A stretch of DNA of 64,000 bases from Anaerocolumna aminovalerica (GCF_900115365.1 NZ_FOWD01000002.1:186001-250000), one strand, 5' to 3'; counted from the first letter of the stretch, positions 18,397 to 26,401 are shown. The notes: generated by a model from the letters alone, not told the origin. Translations and numbers: made by a program.

Positions 18397-20967
18397 TTAA
18401 TATTTTACAGGTATATTTCTAATTGTAATAATTGCTGCGTTTCCATTAGCATCTTTTATTACATTGTTTTGAGTTGGTTCCAATAAAATAGGTTGATTAT
18501 TAATATTAGGAGCCACACTTAGATTAATCATAACTTTGTTACCCACGATAGAAGCAATACCACCTAAATCTATACCACCCTGAGTTACTTTGAATGAAGG
18601 GGATCCTGAAATATCCTCTGTAAATGTAAGGGTAATCAGACCAGGATAGCTAAGTACTGCACTAACAACAGCAGGAGCTGTGTTTTCTCTCAGGTATATG
18701 GGTGTCTGGTAAGTATCCATTGCTGAATAGGTATTATGATACCCTGTAATTCCGCTGATGATGGCATAGTAAGCAGTATTAGCTATAATGGTACCGGATT
18801 GAACACGTAATTCAATTCTTGCACCATCAACATCATTATTATCTTTTAATGTTGCTGACACAATGCTAACACCCGGAATATTATAATTTGCTACATTTTG
18901 TGCAGTAGTTTCGTCAACCTTCACACCAAAATATACTTCTATAATATTATTATCATCTGGTGCCTGCTGTACTAATCTTGGAGCAGGTAAATTACTGGAT
19001 ACTGCTGCATTCTTAAGTACGGTAATCGTAGTCTTATTACTTCTGTTCCAATAAGTATCTCTAACAAAAGCTTCTGGAATTTCAATCATGTAAGTACCAC
19101 TGTATAATATTTCATTGGAGTTCAGTAATAATGTTACTTCTTTATCCTTTGCAACTGCAGTGAAACTCAATGGTTTGTTGGAGTATCTGTCATTATTACT
19201 AGTTACGATGTTTGCATTTAATATACCCCTTGGATATAGCACTTCAACATTCTTATTATAAGTTAATACCAATTTATAAACATCTACATTATTTATTGTT
19301 TCAATGCCTAATTCACTCTTTATTAATTGAGGAACTGTCTTATCGGATGTAAAGTTAACTTGTCTTGAAACTCCAGTATATGCTGTTGTGTCATTGATAG
19401 ATACATTGTAACTATCCCAGTACTGTATGGTAACGGTCTGCATACCCGTAAGTTGTGCAGAGGCTGTAGACAACTTATAATTAACTTTTCTTGAATCCTC
19501 TTTATCTACAACACCAGCCGGCATTTCATAACTGCCTGAAATAGTTAAGGTTCCAACTGTCTTAATTGGTCTATCAAAGGTTGCTGTTAATGTATCATAA
19601 CTTGTCCTTGCGATGTTTAATAATCTAGCTTGAGGTTTTGGAGTTGTATCTGTTGTTAATAATGCTCTTAACGGATAAGTTGGCGGAACATTACCTGCTA
19701 TATCTGTAATTCCAGTAATCTGAATTTCAAAAATCTTATTCTGATCTACAGGATCCATGTTGGTTAAATCAATGGTTAATGACTTCCTATCCTCTGATAC
19801 AACATAATTCCTTACTTGTAACAATGTATTCGTTGTAGTTGCTGTAATTACTTTTGAACTTAATGCTCTTGCACCTATAATATCCATCTTAGAGAAATTA
19901 ACTGCTTCAGAGAAGTGAATAGTAGCCTTTAATCCTGTTTCATCTGTAGTATATTTTATGAAAGAAGGACCAATTGTATCATAGTATTTTAAAGTCTTAC
20001 TAAATGGCTGTAAATCTGATTTATCTTTACCTTTAACATCGGAGGTTAAGATAAGTCCATAAATACCATTGAAATTATACTGGGTCTGAATAGTTAACAC
20101 CTTTCCGTCATTGGATAAGGTTGCAGTAATTTCTCCCAAACCTTTGGCAGTATTATTCTTCTCATCGGTCTTAGCCATTATAACAACGGAATCTTTTAAT
20201 TTTTTATCCTTACCAATTACGGTATCTGGATCAATTGCACTGCTAAAAGTAACCTTTAATGTAGTAGAATCTGTTAAATCAACGCTATTTACTTTCGTTG
20301 TCTTTTCAACAATCTCAATATTGATAGCATCATCTATCTTACTATTTGCTGCTGCATCCTTTGTCATACCGGCAGCTACTCTTAATACTACAAAACCAGG
20401 CTTCACACCGGTTACTTTACCTGTAACAGCATCTACTTTAGCATAGGTTTCTCCGGAATTACCAAGAAAATAATATAATTTTTCACTGGCATTGCTTGGT
20501 GTTTTAGTAGCATTAAAATCAAAAGTCTCGCCTACTGCTATAACATGTCTGTTATTATTTTCCTCATTATCTAATGCGTTTGTAATCTTAACACTTGTGA
20601 CAGGAATCTGTACAGTAACCTGACTATAAGGACGTCTGATAGTTCCATCTTTATAGAAAACACCACATTTAATATAAGCGGATCCCTTACCAACTGTAGT
20701 TACTTTTGCAACTGCCGGGTCTTTTGTAGCCTGTACCTTTGCAATTTTATTATTGGTGGAATACCATTTATATTTTGTTACATTCTTACCTGCATTTTTA
20801 ACAGATATAGTATAGGTTGCACCGGTTCCTACAATAGTTTTCTTAGAAATGGATAATGTAGGCTTTGGTGCGGCTGCTTCTGCCACTATACTGCCTCCCG
20901 GTATTATAGGTATAGCCATCATTAAGACTAAGAGACCTACAATACATTTTAACATTCGTTGCTTCAT
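18397..20967 (-). CDS. Secreted Ig-like/SbsA-like surface protein B
   Basis: The 856-residue protein has a signal peptide (MKQRMLKCIVGLLVLMMAIP, cleaved near AEAAA). An Ig-like repeat (KYKWYSTNNKIAKVQA) and a second domain ending VTGVKPGFVVLRVAA follow. The C-terminal two thirds consist of SbsA-type beta-sandwich repeats (VTFSSAIDPDTVIGKDKKL, ATIHFSEAVNFSKMDI, ATFDRPIKTVGTLTI, LTFTEDISGSPSFKV). It aligns segment by segment with protein A but lacks the acidic run and has one extra repeat. It probably forms part of the cell-surface layer. It is a single-gene transcript with its own promoter and terminator. Confidence 0.87.
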   Translation of the reverse strand: MKQRMLKCIVGLLVLMMAIPIIPGGSIVAEAAAPKPTLSISKKTIVGTGATYTISVKNAGKNVTKYKWYSTNNKIAKVQATKDPAVAKVTTVGKGSAYIKCGVFYKDGTIRRPYSQVTVQIPVTSVKITNALDNEENNNRHVIAVGETFDFNATKTPSNASEKLYYFLGNSGETYAKVDAVTGKVTGVKPGFVVLRVAAGMTKDAAANSKIDDAINIEIVEKTTKVNSVDLTDSTTLKVTFSSAIDPDTVIGKDKKLKDSVVIMAKTDEKNNTAKGLGEITATLSNDGKVLTIQTQYNFNGIYGLILTSDVKGKDKSDLQPFSKTLKYYDTIGPSFIKYTTDETGLKATIHFSEAVNFSKMDIIGARALSSKVITATTTNTLLQVRNYVVSEDRKSLTIDLTNMDPVDQNKIFEIQITGITDIAGNVPPTYPLRALLTTDTTPKPQARLLNIARTSYDTLTATFDRPIKTVGTLTISGSYEMPAGVVDKEDSRKVNYKLSTASAQLTGMQTVTIQYWDSYNVSINDTTAYTGVSRQVNFTSDKTVPQLIKSELGIETINNVDVYKLVLTYNKNVEVLYPRGILNANIVTSNNDRYSNKPLSFTAVAKDKEVTLLLNSNEILYSGTYMIEIPEAFVRDTYWNRSNKTTITVLKNAAVSSNLPAPRLVQQAPDDNNIIEVYFGVKVDETTAQNVANYNIPGVSIVSATLKDNNDVDGARIELRVQSGTIIANTAYYAIISGITGYHNTYSAMDTYQTPIYLRENTAPAVVSAVLSYPGLITLTFTEDISGSPSFKVTQGGIDLGGIASIVGNKVMINLSVAPNINNQPILLEPTQNNVIKDANGNAAIITIRNIPVKY

Positions 20968-21024
20968 TTAATCTCCTCCTATGTAATTTATTACATTTTA
21001 TAACTTGTCATAAGCTTATTTACT

Positions 21025-21054
21025 ATTTTACATCATAGAGGCTATATTTGTCAA
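21025..21054 (-). promoter_or_regulatory. Promoter of surface protein B
   Basis: Minus-strand TTGACA (21049-21054), 18 bases, TAAAAT, about 60 bases before the start codon. TTTTTAGACAAAGTT precedes it, a motif shared with paralogue A. Confidence 0.6.
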
Positions 21055-21110
21055 AACTTTGTCTAAAAATACCCCAAAAGTATAAACTTTCTATTACAAA
21101 ATCATTAATT

Positions 21111-21137
21111 AAAAAAAGCCCAACCATAAGGCCGGGC
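21111..21137 (-). terminator. Terminator of peptide gene 1
   Basis: GCCCGGCC/GGTTGGGC arms (two G-U pairs, TTAT loop) and seven T residues follow the stop of peptide gene 1 by nine bases. It is homologous to the terminators after peptide genes 2 and 5. Confidence 0.9.
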
Positions 21138-21146
21138 CGAGAGAAA

Positions 21147-21224
21147 TTATTTGCAGTTTCCAAAACGACAGTATTTTAATATTTGTTCTAATAATTCTTT
21201 GCAAGAGCTAAAGTTAAAACACAT
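21147..21224 (-). CDS. Cys-containing micro-peptide 1 (25 residues)
   Basis: An ATG frame begins MCFNFSSCKELL and ends KYCRFGNCK. It is preceded by AAAAGGAGGCAATAATT, an ideal ribosome site, and followed by a dedicated terminator. It is the most diverged member of a five-gene family, with four cysteines instead of two, but it keeps the FNFSSC start, the leucine-rich middle (LLEQILK) and the YC-aromatic-Gly end. There is no signal peptide; the peptide could form an amphipathic helix between the cysteines. Conservation of frame, start site and terminator among copies argues that it is translated. Function unknown. Confidence 0.8.
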   Translation of the reverse strand: MCFNFSSCKELLEQILKYCRFGNCK

Positions 21225-21230
21225 AATTAT

Positions 21231-21335
21231 TGCCTCCTTTTGATTTGCTATCTCTTAGGAACAAACTCATTGTAACACTTTCGTAATATTTATGAAATAT
21301 ATAAGTTGTGGAAACATAGGGGGGATATGGGAGTG
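21231..21335 (-). repeat. Duplicated leader of peptide gene 1
   Basis: About 105 bases nearly identical to 21811-21914. On the minus strand the repeat runs from CACTCCCATATCCCCC through a promoter-like region and TTCCTAAGAGATAGCAAATC to the ribosome site. The two copies differ at only a handful of positions, so this is a recent duplication or is under strong constraint. Confidence 0.85.
21269..21296 (-). promoter_or_regulatory. Candidate promoter of peptide gene 1
   Basis: Minus-strand TTCATA, 16 bases, TACAAT inside the duplicated leader. The TACAATGA box recurs upstream of peptides 1, 3 and 4 and is degenerate (TGTAATGA) before peptide 2. Confidence 0.5.
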
Positions 21336-21413
21336 ACTGTAAATGTACAGATTTAATCGATGAATTTCCTTCTCGGCTGAAAAATCCATGACTGATGCAA
21401 CCGCTTATATCAC

Positions 21414-21442
21414 AAAAAAAGGCTCAACCATTAGGTTGAGCC
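21414..21442 (-). terminator. Terminator of peptide genes 4-3-2
   Basis: A perfect nine-base stem (GGCTCAACC/GGTTGAGCC, ATTA loop) and seven T residues lie nine bases after the stop of peptide gene 2. No terminator separates genes 4, 3 and 2, so this one ends a three-gene unit. Confidence 0.93.
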
Positions 21443-21450
21443 GAAATAAA

Positions 21451-21525
21451 TTATTTACCAAAATTACAGTATTTTAATAACTGATTTAATAAATCGTTGA
21501 AATTACATGAACTAAAATTAAACAT
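21451..21525 (-). CDS. Cys-containing micro-peptide 2 (24 residues)
   Basis: The frame runs MFNFSSCNFNDLLNQLLK then YCNFGK. AAAAAGGAGATTAAAATA precedes the ATG. It differs from peptide 3 at one residue (Asn for Ser at position 10). The two cysteines, the repeated CNF triplet and the C-terminal Gly-Lys are kept. It is the last gene of the 4-3-2 unit. No known family is recognised. Confidence 0.82.
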   Translation of the reverse strand: MFNFSSCNFNDLLNQLLKYCNFGK

Positions 21526-21588
21526 TATTTTAATCTCCTTTTTGTTTTATTATGTCTTAGGAAAGAACTCATTACAGCTCTTTAAGAA

Positions 21589-21663
21589 TTATTTACCGAA
21601 ATTACAGTATTTTAATAATTGATTTAATAAATCACTGAAATTACATGAACTAAAATTAAACAT
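21589..21663 (-). CDS. Cys-containing micro-peptide 3 (24 residues)
   Basis: The frame runs MFNFSSCNFSDLLNQLLK then YCNFGK, with an AAAAAGGAGGCAAAAATA ribosome site. It differs from peptides 4 and 5 by one conservative change (Leu for Ile near position 16). Most nucleotide differences among copies are silent, consistent with selection on the peptide. It is the middle gene of the 4-3-2 unit, with its own TACAATGA box upstream. Confidence 0.85.
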   Translation of the reverse strand: MFNFSSCNFSDLLNQLLKYCNFGK

Positions 21664-21727
21664 TATTTTTGCCTCCTTTTTGATTTGCTATCTCTTAGGA
21701 AAGAATTCATTGTAATACTTTTGTACA

Positions 21728-21802
21728 TTATTTTCCAAAATTGCAGTATTTTAAGATTTGATTTAATAAATCGCTGAAATTACATGAACTAAAATTAAAC
21801 AT
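21728..21802 (-). CDS. Cys-containing micro-peptide 4 (24 residues)
   Basis: The frame runs MFNFSSCNFSDLLNQILK then YCNFGK, preceded by AAAAAGGAGGTTAAAATT. The peptide is identical to peptide 5, although the two genes differ at several bases (for example GGA versus GGT, TGC versus TGT). It is the first gene of the 4-3-2 unit and lies directly behind the second copy of the duplicated leader. Confidence 0.85.
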   Translation of the reverse strand: MFNFSSCNFSDLLNQILKYCNFGK

Positions 21803-21810
21803 AATTTTAA

Positions 21811-21914
21811 CCTCCTTTTTGATTTGCTATCTCTTAGGAACAAATTCATTGTAACACTTTTGTAATATTTATGAAATATATAAGTTGTGGAAACATAGGG
21901 GGAATATGGGAGTG
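21811..21914 (-). repeat. Duplicated leader of peptide gene 4
   Basis: Second copy of the leader described at 21231-21335. Homology includes the CCCCCTATGTTTCCACAACTT block upstream of the candidate promoter, suggesting a conserved control site rather than only a promoter. Confidence 0.85.
21848..21875 (-). promoter_or_regulatory. Candidate promoter of peptide genes 4-3-2
   Basis: Minus-strand TTCATA, 16 bases, TACAAT, the same arrangement as at 21269-21296. Confidence 0.5.
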
Positions 21915-21971
21915 GCTGTAAATAAAGACAGATATGGATTAATTCAGCATCTGACAGTAATGATGTATTAT

Positions 21972-21999
21972 AAAAAAGGCCCAACCATAAGGTTGAGCC
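21972..21999 (-). terminator. Terminator of peptide gene 5
   Basis: GGCTCAACC/GGCCCAACC-type nine-base arms (one G-U pair) and six T residues lie nine bases after peptide gene 5. It ends the 107-residue gene plus peptide 5 unit. Confidence 0.92.
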
Positions 22000-22007
22000 G
22001 AAATAAA

Positions 22008-22082
22008 TTATTTACCAAAATTACAATATTTTAAGATTTGATTTAATAAATCACTGAAATTACATGAACTAAAATTAAACAT
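22008..22082 (-). CDS. Cys-containing micro-peptide 5 (24 residues)
   Basis: The frame encodes the same peptide as gene 4 (MFNFSSCNFSD to YCNFGK). The ribosome site (AATAGAGGCAAAACA) is weaker than those of the other copies, and the duplicated leader is absent. Instead the gene lies 62 bases after the stop of the 107-residue gene, with a small hairpin between them, so it is probably expressed from that gene's promoter. Confidence 0.82.
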   Translation of the reverse strand: MFNFSSCNFSDLLNQILKYCNFGK

Positions 22083-22107
22083 TGTTTTGCCTCTATTTTG
22101 ATTTAGT

Positions 22108-22136
22108 AGCGACCACTAATTTTATAAGTTGTCGCT
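22108..22136 (-). promoter_or_regulatory. Hairpin between the 107-residue gene and peptide 5
   Basis: Arms AGCGACAACT/AGTGGTCGCT (ten bases, one mismatch) enclose an AT-rich loop. There is no T run, so it may stabilise or process the transcript rather than end it. Confidence 0.45.
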
Positions 22137-22144
22137 GGAAACAC

Positions 22145-22468
22145 TTATTTACGGCTGTTTAACTCTTTCTTAAGTAACGTTATTTGTTTTTTAAGATCAT
22201 CAATATCCTCACAAATCTGATCATTTTCTGAATCACTTTGTAAAGATTGTTCCTGAGCAGCCGCTGTTAACATAGTTTGACCAACGCTAACTATGAAGTT
22301 TCCAAGGGCATTTTTCTGATTGATACTTAAGTCATCTAGTAATATTAGACCAAATATTGTTGATAGTAATGTAAATTGTTTTGGAGGTAGTGATAGTAAG
22401 CACGATTCTATCGGATTGACACAAGATTTATTTTTCTTATTTTTCTCGTCATTCAAATTTTCGCTCAT
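22145..22468 (-). CDS. 107-residue companion of the micro-peptide array
   Basis: I do not recognise this protein. It has a Lys/Asn-rich start (MSENLNDEKNKKNKSC), two cysteines (SCVNPIESC), and a hydrophobic region of about 50 residues (FTLLSTIFGLILLDD, ALGNFIVSVGQTMLTAAA) interrupted by polar residues. It ends in an acidic stretch and a Lys/Leu heptad segment (DDLKKQITLLKKEL). The hydrophobic part could be a membrane or oligomerisation helix. It lies directly upstream of peptide 5 on the same strand with no terminator between, so the two are likely functionally linked. AAAGGT precedes the ATG. Confidence 0.75.
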   Translation of the reverse strand: MSENLNDEKNKKNKSCVNPIESCLLSLPPKQFTLLSTIFGLILLDDLSINQKNALGNFIVSVGQTMLTAAAQEQSLQSDSENDQICEDIDDLKKQITLLKKELNSRK

Positions 22469-22622
22469 ATTTCTATACCTTTCATTTCAGAAAGCATAAA
22501 TTATGCTTATATCTATATTAATATATTCCTCTGACTAGTAAATGAAACCTATTTTTTCTTTAAAAATAAATTTTAGGTTGTATTGGTTGCAAATTGATAG
22601 AAAATAATGGATGGGGGTTTTT

Positions 22623-22733
22623 ATGAGCGAGGTTTTAATTACAAAATTGTCAGACTTAAATAATGTATACAAAGAAAAATCCATTGAACTTTTTATTGGT
22701 TCAAAGTTTGTTATAAAGGAAATCCTCCAATAA
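22623..22733 (+). pseudogene. 36-residue ORF, probably a gene fragment
   Basis: The ATG frame reads MSEVLITKLSDLNNVY then ends ...FVIKEILQ. It looks like the soluble N-terminal start of a longer protein cut off by the left arm of a 14-base inverted repeat (22721-22734). GGATGGGGG lies a few bases upstream. It could be a remnant, or a short peptide linked to the nearby micro-peptide array, although it shares no sequence with it. Confidence 0.4.
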
Positions 22734-22813
22734 GTTTATTTACAATTCATCGATAATCGTTCGGCTGTGTGCTAAATAATTATGATTTTCGTAAACATCC
22801 TTATTGGAGGATT
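22721..22813. repeat. 14-bp perfect inverted repeat with 65-base interior
   Basis: AATCCTCCAATAAG (22721-22734) is repeated inverted at 22800-22813. The interior is AT-rich without a gene. It may be the scar of a small mobile element or a weak terminator-like structure between the plus-strand fragment and pheT. The rest of 22469-22622 shows only AT-rich sequence likely to hold the promoter of the 107-residue gene. Confidence 0.55.
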
Positions 22814-22865
22814 ACTAATATGATAGTCTTTTGCCTCTATTGGGGCCAAAGCTTCCTAATGCGGA

Positions 22866-25304
22866 TTATTGTCTTAATTCAATACCTAATTTCCTTAAAC
22901 CATTTAATATTTTATCCATAACTTCTGTGACATCTTTATCTTCTAAGGTTCGATCCTTTGCTCTGAAGCTAATGGAGTATGCCATAGATTTGTAGCCTTC
23001 TTTGATTTGAGCTCCTTCATAAATATCAAATAAATGATAGTTTTCAAGAAGGTGTCCCCCATTTTTACGTATAACAGCTTCAACATCACCTGCCAGTATA
23101 TCTTTCTTCATTAGCATACTAATATCACGTGTAACGGCAGGATATTTTGCGATTCCCCTATATTTTACATCGAAAGTTGCACGGGATACGATTTCAGGCA
23201 TATCCAGTACTGCAACATAGGCTTTGTCACCAATTTCGTAATTATCGAGTACATCCGGATGAACTTCACCTAAATAACCGATTACAGTTCCATCATAGAT
23301 AATGTTTGCCTGGCGGCCGGGATGTAAGAAAGTCTTTCCTGCCTTTGGGTCATAGGTAACAAGATTCTTCATGCCTGCTTTTTCTAAGAATTCTTCTATT
23401 ACACCCTTTAAGTCAAAGAAATCACCTGCACCGTACATTCCTAATGTAAACTGCATTCTTTCATCCGGCAGTTCCGTAACCGGAAGTCCTTTCGGAATAT
23501 AAATATTTGCTAATTCGTATAAACGTACATCCTTATTTCTTCTGTTGTAGTTCGTAGATAGAGAAGTTAACATACCATTTAAAGAAATGGTTCTCATAAT
23601 GCTGTAGTCTTCTCCAAGAGGATTAGATATTACAACAGTTTCTCTTAGTTTATCTCCGATAGGTATTAATAATTTATCAAATACCTTTGGACTTTCAAAG
23701 GAATAAGTCATTCCTTCATTGAATCCAAACTGTTCTGCCATATCTCTTGCTATATTCTCGATTCGTAGTTTGAAGGATAATTTTCCTGTGGTCGCTTCGC
23801 CGGTTGGTAAAGTAGTGGGGATATTATCATAACCATAGAAACGGGCTACTTCTTCATCTAAATCCGCCTGAGATACAACATCCTGTCTCCAGGAGGGTAC
23901 GATTACTTCATTTGTTGTTTCATCAAAATCCAGGTCTATTTTCTTAAAATAAGAAAGCATTGTGGCTTTATCAATGTTAGTTCCAAGAATTTTGTTAGTT
24001 CTTTCCCAGCTAAATGGTACTCTTCTTGGCTGTCTTACATTATCATATACGTCAACAGCACCGCCAACCACTTCACCTGCTCCTAATTCCTCAATCAGCT
24101 GGCAAGCACGGTTCATAGCTTCCATAGCTGTATTGGGATCAAGTCCTTTTTCAAATTTGGCGGCTGCATCGGTTCTAAGTCCTAACTTTTTACCGGATAA
24201 ACGGATATTGGTTCCGTCAAAGCAGGCTGCTTCAAATAAAAGAGTCTTAACATTATCTGTAATTTTTGAATTGTCACCACCCATAATACCTGCAATACCA
24301 ATTGGTTTTTCAGCATCACAGATCATAAGAATGGAATCGTCAATCTTTCTTACCTGACCGTCTAAAGTTTGGAATTCTTCACCCTCTTTACCTCTTCTGA
24401 CAATGATTTTATTCCCTGCTACATGCTCTAAATCATAAGCATGCATTGGTTGAGAGTATTCCTCCATTACATAGTTTGTTATATCTACTAAGTTATTAAT
24501 TGGACGAATACCGCAAGCAGCTAACCTTCTTTGCATCCATAACGGAGATGGAGCTAACTTAATATTTTTTACCACTCTTGCCACATATCTGGTGCAAAGG
24601 TCATTATCCTGAACTTCAACAGATATATAATCACTTGCTTTTTCACTGTTACCGGTTTCTTTTACCACTGGTGGACAGAACTCTTTTCTAAAGGTAGCTG
24701 CTGCTTCTCTGGCAATACCAAGAACACCAAAGCAGTCAACACGGTTTGAAGTGATTTCGTATTCAAATACCACATCATCTAAACCTAATGCCTTAATTGC
24801 ATTGGAGCCTATCTCTATATTGTCATACTCCGGATTTGCATTGAATATAAATATTCCTTCTTCCGGTGCATCCGGGTAAAACTCTCTGCTGGAACCTAAT
24901 TCTTCAATTGAGCACATCATGCCGTTGGATTCAACACCACGAAGTTTTCCCTTTTTAATTTTAATTCCTCCGGGAGTCATATTACCGTCATGACCGCCTG
25001 CAACACGTCCCCCATCCAGTACAACAGGAATTACATCTCCTTCTTTTACATTGGGCGCTCCTGTTACAATTTGAACGGTTTCACCATCTTTCGTAACCTG
25101 AACCTGACATATAATTAATTTATCTGCATCCGGGTGTTTCTCTATTTTTAATATTTTACCTACTATTATTTTATCTAAATCAGCATCCAGCTGTTCAAAC
25201 CCTTCTACTTTGGACCCGCTAAGAGTCATAGCATCTGTATATTCCTGTGCTGTCACATCAAGATCTGGTACATATGCTTTTATCCATGATAATGGTGTAT
25301 TCAT
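22866..25304 (-). CDS. pheT: Phenylalanine-tRNA ligase beta subunit
   Basis: PheT forms the alpha2-beta2 enzyme that charges tRNA-Phe. The 812-residue protein shows the N-terminal tRNA-binding (EMAP-like) domain (VGKILKIEKHPDADKLIICQV), the B3/B4 editing domain (SNRVDCFGVLGIAREAAA, YVARVVKNIKLAPSP), the B5 domain, the catalytic-like core, and the C-terminal anticodon-binding domain (KYPAVTRDISMLM, IKEGYKSMAYSISF). Length is normal. It follows pheS by 77 bases filled with a short repeat whose end supplies the CGAGG ribosome site. Confidence 0.97.
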   Translation of the reverse strand: MNTPLSWIKAYVPDLDVTAQEYTDAMTLSGSKVEGFEQLDADLDKIIVGKILKIEKHPDADKLIICQVQVTKDGETVQIVTGAPNVKEGDVIPVVLDGGRVAGGHDGNMTPGGIKIKKGKLRGVESNGMMCSIEELGSSREFYPDAPEEGIFIFNANPEYDNIEIGSNAIKALGLDDVVFEYEITSNRVDCFGVLGIAREAAATFRKEFCPPVVKETGNSEKASDYISVEVQDNDLCTRYVARVVKNIKLAPSPLWMQRRLAACGIRPINNLVDITNYVMEEYSQPMHAYDLEHVAGNKIIVRRGKEGEEFQTLDGQVRKIDDSILMICDAEKPIGIAGIMGGDNSKITDNVKTLLFEAACFDGTNIRLSGKKLGLRTDAAAKFEKGLDPNTAMEAMNRACQLIEELGAGEVVGGAVDVYDNVRQPRRVPFSWERTNKILGTNIDKATMLSYFKKIDLDFDETTNEVIVPSWRQDVVSQADLDEEVARFYGYDNIPTTLPTGEATTGKLSFKLRIENIARDMAEQFGFNEGMTYSFESPKVFDKLLIPIGDKLRETVVISNPLGEDYSIMRTISLNGMLTSLSTNYNRRNKDVRLYELANIYIPKGLPVTELPDERMQFTLGMYGAGDFFDLKGVIEEFLEKAGMKNLVTYDPKAGKTFLHPGRQANIIYDGTVIGYLGEVHPDVLDNYEIGDKAYVAVLDMPEIVSRATFDVKYRGIAKYPAVTRDISMLMKKDILAGDVEAVIRKNGGHLLENYHLFDIYEGAQIKEGYKSMAYSISFRAKDRTLEDKDVTEVMDKILNGLRKLGIELRQ

Positions 25305-25381
25305 TTTAACCTCGATTCCGGTGCTTTAGCACCAATTTAATTACTTTGTTGAGTCTTTGCAAAAATAACATTATTTTAATT
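25305..25381 (-). repeat. SD-bearing intergenic repeat, copy at pheT
   Basis: On the minus strand a GGTGC-TAAA-GCACC hairpin is followed by GGAATCGAGGTTAAA directly before the pheT ATG. The same hairpin and GAATCGAGGTTA end occurs before pheS and the gldG-like gene, with a weaker match at znuC. Only the start-codon-proximal part is well conserved here. Confidence 0.65.
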
Positions 25382-26401
25382 CTAGAATTGTTTTAAGAAT
25401 CTGGTATCGTTCTCGTATAACAACCTCATATCATCAATTTCATATTTTAGTAAAGCAATACGCTCTAAACCTACGCCAAATGCAAAGCCGGAGTATTCAT
25501 TAGGGTCTATTCCACTCATTCTTAATACATTGGGATGAACCATACCACAACCTAAGATTTCAATCCAACCGGAACCTTTACAGAAACGGCAGCCTTTTCC
25601 GCCGCACTTAAAGCAGGTTACATCCACTTCTGCACTTGGCTCTGTAAATGGGAAATGGTGAGGTCTGAATTTTACTTTCGTATCTTCGCCGAATAATTGT
25701 TTAGCAAATTCTGCTAAAGTTCCCTTTAAGTCTGCAAATGTTATATTCTTATCAATAACCAAACCTTCAATCTGGTGGAAGCTTGGTGAGTGGGTAGCAT
25801 CTACTTCGTCAGAGCGGAACACTCTTCCCGGTGCAATCATTCGAATAGGAAGTTTACCTTTTTCCATTTCACGTACCTGTACCGGAGAAGTTTGAGTTCT
25901 TAGTAAAATATTACCAGTAATATAGAAAGTATCCTGTTCGTCTTTAGCCGGATGGTTTGCAGGAATGTTTAAAGCTTCAAAGTTATAATAGTCATATTCT
26001 ATTTCAGGACCTTCCACCACTTCGTAGCCCATACCTACAAAGATTCTTTCTACTTCTTCTAACGCAATGGTGTTTGGATGGCGGTGTCCCATCATGGGCT
26101 TTTTCGCCGGAAGTGTAACGTCAATAGTTTCTTTTGCTATTTGCTCTTCTCTAAGCCTCTTTTCAAAGGCAGTTCTTATTGTATCTAACTTTTCTTCCAA
26201 AGCAGTTCTTGCCTCATTTACCATTTGACCTACCACGGGTCTGTCTTCCGGTGCTACATCCTTCATGGATTTTAATACATTTGTTAGCTCACCTTTTTTA
26301 CCTAGATACGCAACTCTGATTTCATTTAATTTGTCAAGACTTTCAGAGGCTTCCATCTGTTTTAAAGCTTCATCAATAATTGCTTTTAATTTTTCTTTCA
26401 T
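25382..26401 (-). CDS. pheS: Phenylalanine-tRNA ligase alpha subunit
   Basis: PheS carries the aminoacylation site. The 339-residue protein has the N-terminal coiled coil (about 1-85) and class II motifs: [60 protein letters not shown] (motif 2 region), [17 protein letters not shown] and [22 protein letters not shown] (motif 3). [15 protein letters not shown] insertion, a possible zinc-binding Cys cluster, is common in clostridial PheS. It is the first gene of the T-box-controlled operon. Confidence 0.97.
   Translation of the reverse strand: MKEKLKAIIDEALKQMEASESLDKLNEIRVAYLGKKGELTNVLKSMKDVAPEDRPVVGQMVNEARTALEEKLDTIRTAFEKRLREEQIAKETIDVTLPAKKPMMGHRHPNTIALEEVERIFVGMGYEVVEGPEIEYDYYNFEALNIPANHPAKDEQDTFYITGNILLRTQTSPVQVREMEKGKLPIRMIAPGRVFRSDEVDATHSPSFHQIEGLVIDKNITFADLKGTLAEFAKQLFGEDTKVKFRPHHFPFTEPSAEVDVTCFKCGGKGCRFCKGSGWIEILGCGMVHPNVLRMSGIDPNEYSGFAFGVGLERIALLKYEIDDMRLLYENDTRFLKQF

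Noticed and set aside
21763-21984. 73-residue minus-strand frame in the peptide array
   Set aside because: It runs through the leader and across part of peptide gene 4 in another frame, without a ribosome site; the 24-residue frames are the conserved ones.
21111-22136. CRISPR array, suggested by regular repeats about 140-290 bases apart
   Set aside because: Repeats are coding, 75 bases long and diverged by silent changes, with shared terminators; there are no unique spacers and no cas genes.
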